A stretch of 64,000 nt of DNA from CAWBXL01 sp963837365 (GCA_963837365.1 CAWIMW010000005.1:38334-102333), one strand, 5' to 3'. Shown: positions 9,103 to 17,505, counted from the stretch's first letter. Translations and numbers: made by a program. Notes: generated by a model from the sequence alone, not told the origin.

Positions 9103-10042
9103 CTAGGCACGCATGAGCCGCGCCGGTTTCGGGCAGTAGGCAGAAAGCACATCCAGAAATTCGCTTACGTAGGCAGGACTGGGCTGATTGCGCAGAGTGG
9201 CGGCGTGCCACACGCGGCGGAATCCTTTGCTGGTGAGCGGGCGCAAAACTACTTTGCCACTTTGTTCATAGGGTGCTACCGCCCAGCGTGCGAGGAACCC
9301 GATGCCCGTTCCTGCGGCGGCCAACTCGATGATGCCTTCGGTGAGTATGAATCTCCATGATTCGTTCCGGCTCGACTCCAGACTTGTGCAGGACCGACAG
9401 GAATGTGCTCTCTTCCCGTGGAGGGTATATGAGAACGGTTTCTGCCGCCAATTCTTTCGGCGAGATTTGGCTCTTCGCTGCCAGTGGATGTTTTGGGGCC
9501 ATTACTAAAACCAGTTCGTCTTCAAACATCGGCATCAGGCGCAGACTGGAATTGCGCGGTGGAGGCGTGCAGTTCAGGATGGCCACGTCGAGTTTGCCGT
9601 CCAACAATGCTTCGATGGGGCGATGGGTGTATTCGGCATCAATGCTGACTTCAACCTTTGGGTAGCGCGCGTGAAATTTCTTAAGCACTGGAGGCAGCCA
9701 GTGATAGCAGGTGTAGCATTCGGTGCTGATGCGGATGATGCCGCGCGTGCCGCCATTCAAGCCGATGATCTGGGATTCGGCGGTTTTCAGTTCGCCTAAT
9801 ATTTTTTCTGCTGATAAGAGAAGCTTTTCTCCCGCTGGCGTTAGCACCATTCTCTTTCCCAACCTCAAGAACAATGCGGCTCCCAGTCTTTCTTCTGCGT
9901 CCCTCAACTGATGGCTTAAGGCAGACTGGGTCAGGTGCAGGAGTTTGCCGGCCTCGGTCACGCTGCCGGTTTGGGCTACTGCGGCCAGAAGACGCAGGTG
10001 GCGGATTTCCAGCTTTACATCCATGACATGAGCATAGTTCAT
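9103..10042 (-). pseudogene. LysR-type regulator (MetR-like), frameshifted
   Basis: The N-terminal winged helix-turn-helix is intact (LRLLAAVAQTGSVTEAGKLL, then QSALSHQLRDAEERLG), followed by most of the co-inducer domain (VLIYPPREESTF). The frame then turns into nonsense (RRHHRVGRRRNG) at about 9346. The next frame continues the family sequence exactly (LTEGIIELAAAGTGIGFLAR to the stop at 9103). Removing one base restores MEIH-LTEGII, matching the usual MetR-type strand. The ATG at 10042 or the one at 10024 could be the start; the first lies inside a repeated sequence block. It is co-directional with the acyl ligase fusion and might regulate it. Either a sequencing indel or a recent inactivation. 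Confidence 0.8.
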
Positions 10043-10074
10043 CTATTTGTGGGAAACAAACAATAATTCTAATA
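10027..10074. repeat. Bipartite intergenic repeat, copy 1
   Basis: Same architecture as copy 2 at 11276-11323: CATGAGC, 3 variable bases, GTTCATCT, 9 variable bases, then a 21-base AT-rich block beginning AAACAAACAATAAT. The three conserved blocks agree at 35 of 36 positions with identical spacing. It covers the LysR start region and part of the LysR-AraC intergenic space. It may be a regulator operator or a promoter block copied between loci. Confidence 0.6.
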
Positions 10075-10076
10075 TC

Positions 10077-10114
10077 AAGACAGTTAGACAAGACAGTTGG
10101 GCAAGACAGTAGAC
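10077..10114. repeat. Three tandem 13-base repeats
   Basis: AAGACAGTTAGAC, AAGACAGTTGGGC and AAGACAGTAGAC follow each other directly between the divergent LysR and AraC genes. Spacing slightly over one helical turn would suit a cooperative regulator, but no binding protein can be assigned. Confidence 0.55.
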
Positions 10115-10166
10115 ATGGGGCACATTTTTGTGCGACTGGCCAACCCAAAAGGGAATCTAAGACGCC

Positions 10167-10997
10167 ATGCCTGGATTCGCAGTCCAACAGCTGCTGAAAA
10201 CTCAGACGCTAGCCATTCGCGACGTGTGCTGCTCGGGCAGCCACATGAGTATGGGCGCGGAAGAGTATTGCGATGCGACACAACTGGTGTTCCCCTATCG
10301 CGGCGTTTATATACGGCATCTGGGACAAGACCAGGCAGTAGCGGAAGCGAACCAGGTGTTGTTTTTCAATGCCGATGACGGTTATAGAGTCAGCCACCCG
10401 GTTGCCGGTGGCGATGCCTGCCTGACCCTGAAACTCAGCGAGCCGCTCCTGCGCGAACTCGCACCACGGGACCTTTTGCGGAACACGGCGCCGCTGGCGT
10501 TCCGGTTGCAGCGCCTGCGGATTGACCCGCGGGCGCAAGTGCTGGTGGCGCTGCTACGGCATAGCCTTCGTGAGAACATTGCGGAGCCCTTGGAAGCCGA
10601 GAGCCTTGCCCTGACTCTGGTGCGCCGGTCGCTGGGGCCGCGTACTTCACATCCAGCCGGCGCTACGGTTGGACGGCAGCGGCTGGTTGACCGGGTGAAG
10701 CTGGCGCTGATGAATGATCTGGCACGGCGCTGGACTCTGGCGAAGATTGGCGCCGAGGTGCGCTGCTCTCCGGTGTACCTCACGCAGGTTTTCCAGCAGG
10801 TAGAAGGCGTGCCGTTGTACCGGTACCAGTTGCGATTGCGTTTGGCGCGGGCGCTCGACCTTCTTTCCCACTATGACGACCTTACCAGCCTGAGCCTGGA
10901 GCTTGGCTTCTCCAGTCATAGCCATTTTAGCTCCGCGTTTCGCGAGGCTTACGGGCGTTCGCCCTCCGCGTTCAGACAATCCGCTTTGCGCCGTTAG
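10167..10997 (+). CDS. AraC family transcriptional regulator
   Basis: 276 residues. The N-terminal half is a cupin-like sensing domain (GAEEYCDATQLVFPYRGVY, then a strand-rich stretch). The C-terminal 100 residues hold the double helix-turn-helix: RRWTLAKIGAEVRCSPVYLTQVF for the first and LTSLSLELGFSSHSHFSSAF for the second, ending with GRSPSAFRQ as in AraC/XylS proteins. It is transcribed away from the LysR gene across a 120-base region with tandem repeats that could be its operator. The targets may include the small genes downstream. The inducer is not recognisable. Confidence 0.88.
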   Translation: MPGFAVQQLLKTQTLAIRDVCCSGSHMSMGAEEYCDATQLVFPYRGVYIRHLGQDQAVAEANQVLFFNADDGYRVSHPVAGGDACLTLKLSEPLLRELAPRDLLRNTAPLAFRLQRLRIDPRAQVLVALLRHSLRENIAEPLEAESLALTLVRRSLGPRTSHPAGATVGRQRLVDRVKLALMNDLARRWTLAKIGAEVRCSPVYLTQVFQQVEGVPLYRYQLRLRLARALDLLSHYDDLTSLSLELGFSSHSHFSSAFREAYGRSPSAFRQSALRR

Positions 10998-11097
10998 TGT
11001 TCCCTCCAACAAATCGCTAAAGATTCTGATAGCGGCTATCTCTTCCGCAATGGCCTACTGCTCGCACACCCGAAATTTCGGGTCTTGGAGAGTAGTC

Positions 11098-11253
11098 ATG
11101 GCTGAAAAAACTTGTGCGGCATGCGATTACAAACTGGATGCGAACGCGATCAAGGTCACAATCGGCGGCAAGCCGATTGAAGTGTGCTGTGAAGAGTGCG
11201 CACAGAAGCTGAAAGAGGCGCACGCTTCCGCGACCACAGCAAGGAAGAACTGA
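11098..11253 (+). CDS. Small YHS/TRASH-like metal-binding protein
   Basis: A 51-residue protein with two cysteine pairs, CAACD near the start and EVCCEECA further on, around a short beta hairpin (IKVTIGGKPI). This is the minimal YHS/TRASH-type metal-binding arrangement. ATG 11098 is preceded by GGAGAG. Such proteins bind copper, zinc or iron as free-standing chaperones or sensors. It follows the AraC gene by about 100 bases. Metal and partner are not determinable. Confidence 0.7.
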   Translation: MAEKTCAACDYKLDANAIKVTIGGKPIEVCCEECAQKLKEAHASATTARKN

Positions 11254-11275
11254 GCCCCGGCGCAGTTCTTCGCTG

Positions 11276-11323
11276 CATGAGCCAGGTTCATCTTTCAAAT
11301 GAAAACAAACAATAATCCTAATA
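11276..11323. repeat. Bipartite intergenic repeat, copy 2
   Basis: Second copy of the block at 10027-10074, in the same orientation, lying between the small metal-binding gene and the secreted protein at 11465. The last block differs at one base of 21 (C at 11317 against T at 10068). Confidence 0.6.
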
Positions 11324-11464
11324 GTAGGGATGGGTGCTCCAATCGCGTATGAGTCTTGCAAAACAGTTGGAGCGCAAGCAGCGGATGGCAGAGCCAGTGG
11401 TGCACGATCACCTTGGTTCTGCCTGGACTTTCGCTTGATGCAAGACGACATACATGGAGGGTGT

Positions 11465-11902
11465 ATGAAGAGGATTACCGCGAACATAACTTCACTGGTA
11501 GTGGTTGTTTTGTTATTGACGACTGCCGGTTTCTCGCAGTTCATGCAGCAAGTGGTGCTCAAAGCAGACGTCCCCTTTGAGTTCAGCGTGGGGAAAAAGA
11601 CATTTCCAGCCGGCGAATACCGGGTAGTGAGGGTTGCACCCCATACTTTAACACTGCGTGATACTGCCAATCGGGTGCTTACTTCGTTTGTGACCGCGCC
11701 GGTGATCACACGCACGGTTCACTCAACACCTGCCCTTCGGTTTAGGGCCGACGGAGAACGGTATGTGCTCATCCAAATTTGGCCGAGCGGGGTGACGACT
11801 GGTTACGAGTTGTCGACATCGAAGCGCGTAACGTTGTTGGCGCGCCAACGGCCTTCTAATACTGATGTCCAAGCCGTTGCTTCGACTCCGGTGGGAAAGT
11901 AG
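11465..11902 (+). CDS. Small secreted beta-rich protein (Acidobacteria-type family)
   Basis: 145 residues: signal peptide ending near AGFSQ, then a mature domain with DVPFEFSVGKKTFPAGEYRV, TLTLRD and RVTLLAR. I recognise the pattern as a small secreted family that is abundant in Acidobacteria genomes and has no assigned function. The start is ATG 11465 with GGAGG seven bases upstream; the longer frame from 11330 has no such signal. The next gene starts 11 bases after the stop, so the two are probably co-transcribed. Confidence 0.78.
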   Translation: MKRITANITSLVVVVLLLTTAGFSQFMQQVVLKADVPFEFSVGKKTFPAGEYRVVRVAPHTLTLRDTANRVLTSFVTAPVITRTVHSTPALRFRADGERYVLIQIWPSGVTTGYELSTSKRVTLLARQRPSNTDVQAVASTPVGK

Positions 11903-11912
11903 CGAGGGCAGT

Positions 11913-12440
11913 ATGAACAGCGAGATGAGGGAGCAACGTAGACCGCTGGTGGATCTGCATGTACAAGAGGTAATCCGCTCGGCGGAACATGAACTGTCGG
12001 CGTTATTGCAGCAACGCGCTGACGTGATGAAACGCATTGGCTCGATCAAGCAAACGCTGGTTGGCCTGGCCAATATGTTCGGCGATTCCATACTCAGCGA
12101 GCCATTGCAGGAGTTGCTTGACCGGAATACCGTGCGGCGGTCTGGGTTTACCCAGGCTTGCCGCGCGGTGTTGATGGAAGCTCCGTCGCATTTATCGGCG
12201 CGCCAGGTTTGTGATTTGTTGCGGAGGAAATTTCCCGGCGTGCTGGAGCGGCACAAGAAGCCGCTTGCTTCAGTCACGACCGTGCTTGCCCGGCTGGTTG
12301 AGTATGACGAGGCGCGTACCTTTTTGACTGAAGAGGGGAGAATGTGGCAATGGGTAGCGGAGCGGGAGCGTAAGGATGGAGGCCTTCTTGTGCGCCCGCT
12401 GCCGGTGATGGGCTTTGTGGATCCACGAAGTACAGCCTGA
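11913..12440 (+). CDS. Hypothetical protein with winged-helix-like part
   Basis: 175 residues, no signal peptide. The first 70 form an amphipathic helical pair (VIRSAEHELSALLQQR, then IKQTLVGLAN). The middle (SGFTQACRAVLMEAPSHLSA to VLARLVEYDEART) resembles a small winged-helix fold of the type used by predicted DNA-binding proteins in Acidobacteria. It lies directly after the secreted protein and before a strong terminator. I do not recognise a named family. Confidence 0.65.
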   Translation: MNSEMREQRRPLVDLHVQEVIRSAEHELSALLQQRADVMKRIGSIKQTLVGLANMFGDSILSEPLQELLDRNTVRRSGFTQACRAVLMEAPSHLSARQVCDLLRRKFPGVLERHKKPLASVTTVLARLVEYDEARTFLTEEGRMWQWVAERERKDGGLLVRPLPVMGFVDPRSTA

Positions 12441-12492
12441 ACCTTTCATTAAGTGATTGACTTTGCACCATTTAGATATTGCCGTTGGCATT

Positions 12493-12526
12493 GCGCGCCG
12501 CAAACCCCTTGCGGCGCGCGGTTTTT
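12493..12526 (+). terminator. Rho-independent terminator
   Basis: GCGCGCCGCAA at 12493-12503 pairs perfectly with TTGCGGCGCGC at 12509-12519 over a 5-base loop, followed by GGTTTTT. It closes the 11465-12440 transcription unit. Confidence 0.85.
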
Positions 12527-12617
12527 GGGGTAAAATCCTCCTCGTCCAATCTCAGCACCTGGAATTTGCTCGTTGACCGGTTCATTCGCGGATCTCCCCC
12601 GCGCGGAGGATCAAGTC

Positions 12618-12713
12618 GTGAGTATTGTGGTTTGGAAAATTCTGCGGCTGCTGCCCAAGCCGATTGTGTTCATTCTGATGTTCTTCCTGCTCGGAGCTGT
12701 AGCCCGGGCTTAG
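12618..12713 (+). CDS. Candidate 31-residue membrane microprotein
   Basis: A GTG at 12618 sits seven bases after GGAGGA (12605-12610) and opens 31 codons encoding one hydrophobic helix (PKPIVFILMFFLLGAVARA) after a short basic head. The strong ribosome site is the main support. In another frame the sequence continues as GLFRWAIFNRMRAKR, so this could instead be the start of a longer small membrane protein broken by an indel near 12705. Confidence 0.4.
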   Translation: MSIVVWKILRLLPKPIVFILMFFLLGAVARA

Positions 12714-12862
12714 GTTTATTTCGCTGGGCAATCTTCAATCGAATGCGCGCCAAGCGTGTGAGTTATCGCCCCGCAAGAAGCACAAGGCTTTGGGGCGCGC
12801 AGATTCCTCTCCGCCAAAAAGAATGCGGTTCAGAACGGCAATGGTGAGAGTGATTTTATTCG

Positions 12863-13234
12863 TCAAATAATGCCGGACTTTACCCGGCGCAAGAATTCTT
12901 CTGCTGCCATGCGAGTACGGGCGGCGCGGGGGCCATCTTCTCCATGTTCCAGGAGGACTTCTTGCATGACGATATCGGCTGCGTCTCGAGGTTTAAAGCC
13001 GCGTTTCACCAGGTTGTGCGCCCGAGTCATGAAGTCTTCCTCTTCGACTAGTTCTGCGCGGATACCGTAGTCCTGGCATTTGTGGGACTGAAATTTTGCG
13101 TTAGCCAGGCGGTCGTAGGCGGCCTTGGCATCCGGGTCGCTTAGCAGGTCGGGGGAATTCATGACCCAACTGCACTGTGAGCAGGCCCATCCCTGCGAGG
13201 TGCCGCTTTCAACCCACTTGAGCCATCTTGCCAT
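12863..13234 (-). CDS. Hypothetical protein with CxxC motif
   Basis: 123 residues, cytoplasmic. The head carries WACSQC, a single CxxC that could bind metal with a later cysteine (HKCQDYG). The rest is helical and charged (AHNLVKRGFKPRDAADIVMQ and AAEEFLRRVKSG). No family recognised. It has its own intergenic regions on both sides, and its stop faces the small membrane protein. Composition and codon use match the neighbours, so it is probably a real gene. Confidence 0.65.
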   Translation of the reverse strand: MARWLKWVESGTSQGWACSQCSWVMNSPDLLSDPDAKAAYDRLANAKFQSHKCQDYGIRAELVEEEDFMTRAHNLVKRGFKPRDAADIVMQEVLLEHGEDGPRAARTRMAAEEFLRRVKSGII

Positions 13235-13382
13235 TCTGAGTTACCGGGGGTAGGGGAAACTTGCTGCGGGGCGATCAGACTTCCTAAATATGAAGATAAA
13301 GCCCCTAGGTTAACTTTACCTGTAAATGAATACGGAAGGAACTTTATTTTCGTTCTCGAAGCGGAACAAAGAACCAGTTTTA

Positions 13383-13559
13383 TTACTGTTTTATCACTGG
13401 TTGGCGTTCTTCTGCTAAGAACGCAACCTCTTCAATTCCGCTGGAACGGACGGCTTCTAGCGCCTCTCGCACATACCGATATCGGGCGCGCGCATCTGCT
13501 TTGAAATAGACAACCCGAGGGGAGCCACTTCGAACCTGTTCTTGGATCAAATACGACAT
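13383..13559 (-). pseudogene. C-terminal ExbD/TolR-like remnant
   Basis: A 58-codon frame reading MSYLIQEQVRSG, RVVYFKADARARY and VREALEAVRSSGIEEVAFLA. This is the C-terminal periplasmic fold of ExbD/TolR proteins of energy-transducing biopolymer transport. The transmembrane helix and first half are missing: an in-frame TGA lies six codons upstream and no matching sequence follows further up. Probably a relict of a deleted exbBD operon. Confidence 0.5.
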
Positions 13560-13679
13560 TTGAGGTGCGGGAGATCAGATGATTAGAACGGCGTCTTTCG
13601 TGTGACGGATGCATGGTTTTGACTGGCCATTGACTTATCACCTTATATAAGGGCATAAGCCCGGTTCCTTCGGTAACTC

Positions 13680-13762
13680 GGTCGTACACTCCCTTCTGGT
13701 AACCCTTGGTAACCATACGATTCTGGGTGTCCGGTCGTACAATTGGCCTTGTCCGTACGACC
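13680..13762. promoter_or_regulatory. Three GGTCGTAC boxes upstream of the giant TPR gene
   Basis: GGTCGTAC occurs at 13680-13687 and 13733-13740, and its exact inverse GTACGACC at 13755-13762. The last two form an inverted repeat with a 14-base centre. The 314-base gap from 13560 to 13873 holds no gene. It also has a short duplication (GGTAACCCTTGGTAACC around 13698). The position suggests an operator for the gene at 13874. Confidence 0.45.
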
Positions 13763-13873
13763 ATCTCTTGGCATTGGCCTCCACACTGTCTCGGGAATGG
13801 TTTACTCGCCACAGCTTCCTGGGTTTGAAGTCGCTGGGGCGGGTCCGACAATACAAGCGGAGTTCGCACTTCT

Positions 13874-16800
13874 ATGGCGTTTGGCTTCGGCTTTAACAAA
13901 CAGAAGGTACTCAGCGCTGCGGAGAAGTTTGTCCAGCAGGGCAAGTTGCAGAACGCCATCTCGGAATACGAGAAAATCGTCAAGGCTGATTCCAAGGACC
14001 TTACGGTCATGAATACCGTGGGCGACCTTTATTCTCGCTTGGGCGAGAGCGACCGGGCCATCGAGTGCTTCAAGAGCGTTGGGGATGCTTACGCGCAGCA
14101 GGGATTCACGGTAAAAGCCATTGCGATGTACAAGAAGCTTTCCAAGCTGCGTCCTACGCTGGAAGGCTCGTTAAGACTTGCCGAACTATATACCCAGCAA
14201 GGGCTGTTTAACGACGCGCGCGCCCAGTATCTACAGGTGGCGGAAGAATTCCTGCGCGGCGGAGAGCTTGAGCAGGCAGTCCGTATTTTCCAGAAGACCC
14301 TGGAGATGGATCCGGACAACGTCAACATGCGGACCCGCCTGGCCGAGGTTTATATCCGGCTGGGAAAGAAGGCGGAAGCCTGGGACATTTTTGCTACTGC
14401 GGTCGAAAGTCTGCGCTCCCGCGGTGCGCTGACCGCTGCCGAAGAAATTTTACAGCGCATGCTGAAGCTGGACCCGAGCAACAGCCACGCGCTGCTGTTG
14501 CGTGGGCGGCTGGCTTTTGATGCCGGCGATTTCCCCACTGCGGTGAAGAACCTCGAACATGTTGCCGACCTGGACAATCATGCCGAGGGCCTCAATGCCC
14601 TGTTGCAGGCATATTTACAGACGGGGCAGCTGACTGAGGCTGGAGGCATTGCCAACAAACTAGCGGCCGTGCACAACGATGTCGGCGGAATCAGCGCTTA
14701 CGCAGACGCACTGATGGCTGCCGGGCAGTATGACAATGCCTTGCAAGTGTTTGCTACCAACTCCGACCGCATGCTGGCCGGGGATTCGAGCAAGATGTTG
14801 GAGACCCTGCACAGTTTGATCGGGCATGTGCAAGGAAGCACGGCATCGCTTGAGATTTTGCTGGACCTCCTGCAAAAGGCGGGTGAGCAAACCCATCTGA
14901 CCGAAATCTACGAACTGCTGGCACACGCTTACACCCAAGCAGAAGATTACGAGAAAGCGCGCGATTACTACCTGAAGCTGACGCAATTGGAGCCGCATAA
15001 CCACCTGCATGCGGACAACTACCAGCAGGTGGCCGGCAAGCTGGGCAGCCCGAGCACATCGCAAAGCCTGATTACCGCCGAAGAAGGCGCGGTGATGGTG
15101 GACGAACTGGAAGCGACCGCGCCGTTTATCGAACAGCGCTATTCCGATGAAGTTGCTTTGGCGGTGCGCGCCGCCATTACCGACGCTGAACTTTTCGCTT
15201 CCTACAACATGGCGGAAAAGGCCCTGGAGCCTTTAGTGGCAGCCCTGGCGAAAGCGCCGAAAGATTTGCGGTTGAATCAGCGGTTGGCCAGTTTGCATAC
15301 CCGCGCGGGGCGGTTCGCGGAAGCTGCGGTTTGCTGCCATAACCTGGAAAATGTTTACCGTGAAGCCAACTATCCAGAGGAAGCCACGCGGTATGGTGAA
15401 TTGGCGGCGCGATATGAAGAACGGGCGGGCACGGTTACCAGGCCCTATCAGGCTGTCTTTCTTGAGGACCAGCAGCAGGCGTCGATCCCTGAGATTGAAG
15501 TCAAGGCGCCTGCCGCCAAGGTTGTTCCCGAAGTTAGAGTTGCTGCGGAGCCGGTGGCTGAGATGGAAGTGGCTCCTGCTGCTCCCGTGAAATCTGGTTT
15601 GGTTTGGCATGCTCCGGTGTCTGCGCCACCAGCTCCTCCTGCTGCTCAGTCGGTTGAGTTTGATGTGCAGGCGACAGAACCTGAGCCGGCCAAGGAGATT
15701 GATCTCTCCGACGAGTGGGAAGTTGAAGTTGTGGATGAGCCTGCTGCCGCGGCGGCTCCTGAAGAACCGGTGGTCGAGGTCACTCCTGCGGTTGACAACA
15801 CACACGCCATTGCAGAGGCGGTTGAAGAGATTCGGTTCTATCTTTCAAGTGGCATGGCGGACCAGGCCAGCGCTTCGGTTTTGAAGCTGGAGCAGTTGGG
15901 CGCTGATGAGGCCACGATCTCTGCGATTCGCCAGGAAATTGAGGCTGCTACAGCGGTTTCAGCCGCGCCTGAAGTGGAAGTGGTGGACCAGTTTGTTGTG
16001 GAGGAAGAGCCTCCTGCGGTAGAAGTGGCTCCGCCTCCGCCGCCTAAACCGGCTGCGCCGCCGAAGGTGGTTGCGCCTCCTGCACCGCCAGTGCCTCCTA
16101 GGGTTATTGCGCCGCCTGCACCCGTGGCGCCGCCTAAAGTTGCGGCTGCTCCAGTTGCGCCAGTGCCCCAAGTTGCTCCCCCTGTACAAGCGCCACCTGC
16201 CGCGCCTAAAGTTGCCGCCGCTCCACTTAAACCGCCGGCGCCGCCTGTTCGGCCGACCGTTGCGGCTGCGGCAGCAAGCGGTTTGTTGGGTAATCTGGTA
16301 TCCGACCTTGAGTCTTCGTTGGGCGATGATTTCCTGAATGATGCAGGGCCTGTGCCGCCTGCTCCCAAAGCTCCGCCGGTGGCGGTGCCGCAAGCGCCGG
16401 TTGCACCACCGGTGGCCAAAGCTCCGGAGTTGGGTGCGATGGTTGCGGATCTGGAAAGCTCGTTGCCGCGTGAGATTGGTATTGCAGCCAGTGCTGCCGC
16501 TACACCTGCACCTATGCCGGTGGCTGCTCCTATGGCTCCGCCAGTTCCGCTGGCACATGTTCCTGCTGCGGCCCCGGCTGCGCCGTTTGATCCTGCGGCT
16601 GTGGATTTGAGCGGCATGTTCAGCGATTTACGCAATGAACTGGAAGACGACGCGGCTAAGGCGGAAGAAGATCCGGAGACGCATTACAACCTTGGGGTTG
16701 CTTTCCGCGAAATGGGGCTTCTGGATGAAGCGATCGGCGAATTGCAGAAAGTTTGTCAGTCTGTGGAACGCGGTCATGCTTTCCCGCACCTGATGCAGAC

Positions 16801-17047
16801 TTATACCTGGCTGGCGCAGTGCTTCCTGGATAAGGGTGTGCCGGAAGCGGCAATCCGCTGGTATCAGCAGGCTCTGAAGATCCCCAACCTTGAAGGTGAG
16901 TCTACAACCGCGCTGCACTACGAACTTGGTTCGGCTTTTGAATTGGCACAGAACCGGACTGAGGCATTGAATCATTTTCTCCAGGTTTACGGCAGTAATA
17001 TTGACTACCGTGATGTTGCCGAGCGCATTAAGGCCCTCAGGTCGTAA
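13874..17047 (+). CDS. Giant TPR protein with Pro/Ala-rich linker
   Basis: 1057 residues with no signal peptide. The N-terminal 400 residues are a superhelix of tetratricopeptide repeats (ISEYEKIVKADSKDLTVMNT, then AIECFKSVGDAYAQQ and several more). Residues 400-520 hold further helical repeats. About 520-920 are low-complexity proline, alanine and valine with acidic patches, which explains long antisense open frames here. The last 130 residues return to TPR (ETHYNLGVAFREMGLLDEAI, YQQALKIPN). Similar proteins act as scaffolds around gliding or type IV pilus machinery, but there is no direct evidence for that here. The ATG at 13874 is the natural start. Confidence 0.85.
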   Translation: MAFGFGFNKQKVLSAAEKFVQQGKLQNAISEYEKIVKADSKDLTVMNTVGDLYSRLGESDRAIECFKSVGDAYAQQGFTVKAIAMYKKLSKLRPTLEGSLRLAELYTQQGLFNDARAQYLQVAEEFLRGGELEQAVRIFQKTLEMDPDNVNMRTRLAEVYIRLGKKAEAWDIFATAVESLRSRGALTAAEEILQRMLKLDPSNSHALLLRGRLAFDAGDFPTAVKNLEHVADLDNHAEGLNALLQAYLQTGQLTEAGGIANKLAAVHNDVGGISAYADALMAAGQYDNALQVFATNSDRMLAGDSSKMLETLHSLIGHVQGSTASLEILLDLLQKAGEQTHLTEIYELLAHAYTQAEDYEKARDYYLKLTQLEPHNHLHADNYQQVAGKLGSPSTSQSLITAEEGAVMVDELEATAPFIEQRYSDEVALAVRAAITDAELFASYNMAEKALEPLVAALAKAPKDLRLNQRLASLHTRAGRFAEAAVCCHNLENVYREANYPEEATRYGELAARYEERAGTVTRPYQAVFLEDQQQASIPEIEVKAPAAKVVPEVRVAAEPVAEMEVAPAAPVKSGLVWHAPVSAPPAPPAAQSVEFDVQATEPEPAKEIDLSDEWEVEVVDEPAAAAAPEEPVVEVTPAVDNTHAIAEAVEEIRFYLSSGMADQASASVLKLEQLGADEATISAIRQEIEAATAVSAAPEVEVVDQFVVEEEPPAVEVAPPPPPKPAAPPKVVAPPAPPVPPRVIAPPAPVAPPKVAAAPVAPVPQVAPPVQAPPAAPKVAAAPLKPPAPPVRPTVAAAAASGLLGNLVSDLESSLGDDFLNDAGPVPPAPKAPPVAVPQAPVAPPVAKAPELGAMVADLESSLPREIGIAASAAATPAPMPVAAPMAPPVPLAHVPAAAPAAPFDPAAVDLSGMFSDLRNELEDDAAKAEEDPETHYNLGVAFREMGLLDEAIGELQKVCQSVERGHAFPHLMQTYTWLAQCFLDKGVPEAAIRWYQQALKIPNLEGESTTALHYELGSAFELAQNRTEALNHFLQVYGSNIDYRDVAERIKALRS

Positions 17048-17105
17048 AATGACCGGATGCGCCTTAACCTGAAAATTGTCCGGATAGGTCTGCTGCAATC
17101 GGGAG

Positions 17106-17447
17106 ATGGCTTTGACTGGTGACCCTACGTTTTCTCCTGAAGTTTCAAGCCCAGAAAGCCCCGAAAATTCTCGCGACACTTTGCGCACTGGGATGGACCT
17201 GTGGTTGCACCGGACCGCTGTTCTCATTTTTGTCCTACTTTGTGCGGGAAGTGGAGTAACGCTGGCCATTCTGCCCTGGAGCCTGCAATGGTCGGACAAC
17301 TACTTGTTACTGCGGTTTCCGAGCTTGCAGCCGGTTGTCACCAATGGATTTGTGCGGGGTGTCTGTACAGGACTGGGGTTGCTTGATCTGTGGATTGGTT
17401 TTGCTGAGGCTGTACATTACCATGAGGAAAAACCACCTCGGAAGTAA
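17106..17447 (+). CDS. Small two-helix membrane protein
   Basis: 113 residues. After about 30 polar residues there are two hydrophobic helices (RTAVLIFVLLCAGSGVTLAI and FVRGVCTGLGLLDLWIGFAE) and a charged tail ending EKPPRK. ATG 17106 has a GGGAG immediately against it, so initiation at the internal ATG before DLWLH is possible. It sits 58 bases after the TPR gene and 58 before the LOG gene in the same direction. No family recognised beyond a conserved-looking membrane protein. Confidence 0.65.
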   Translation: MALTGDPTFSPEVSSPESPENSRDTLRTGMDLWLHRTAVLIFVLLCAGSGVTLAILPWSLQWSDNYLLLRFPSLQPVVTNGFVRGVCTGLGLLDLWIGFAEAVHYHEEKPPRK

Positions 17448-17505
17448 CCGCAACTTGTAATGGATTGCGCATTGGGACTCCGCCCATAGAAAGACACTGC
17501 TCATC

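Noticed and set aside
12479..12847. 122-codon frame on the plus strand
   Set aside because: Its first part overlaps the terminator and has no ribosome site. Only its late part (GLFRWAIFNRM) may belong to the microprotein region.
13432..14010. 192-codon open frame on the minus strand
   Set aside because: Overlaps the start of the giant TPR gene and the ExbD remnant in a different frame, with no family pattern.
16000..16600. Short repeats suggestive of a CRISPR array
   Set aside because: They are degenerate Pro/Ala codon runs inside a gene, with no regular spacing or repeat identity.
15838..16635. Ala/Gly-rich frame on the minus strand
   Set aside because: Opposite the Pro/Ala linker of the giant TPR gene; a reflection of its repetitive codons.
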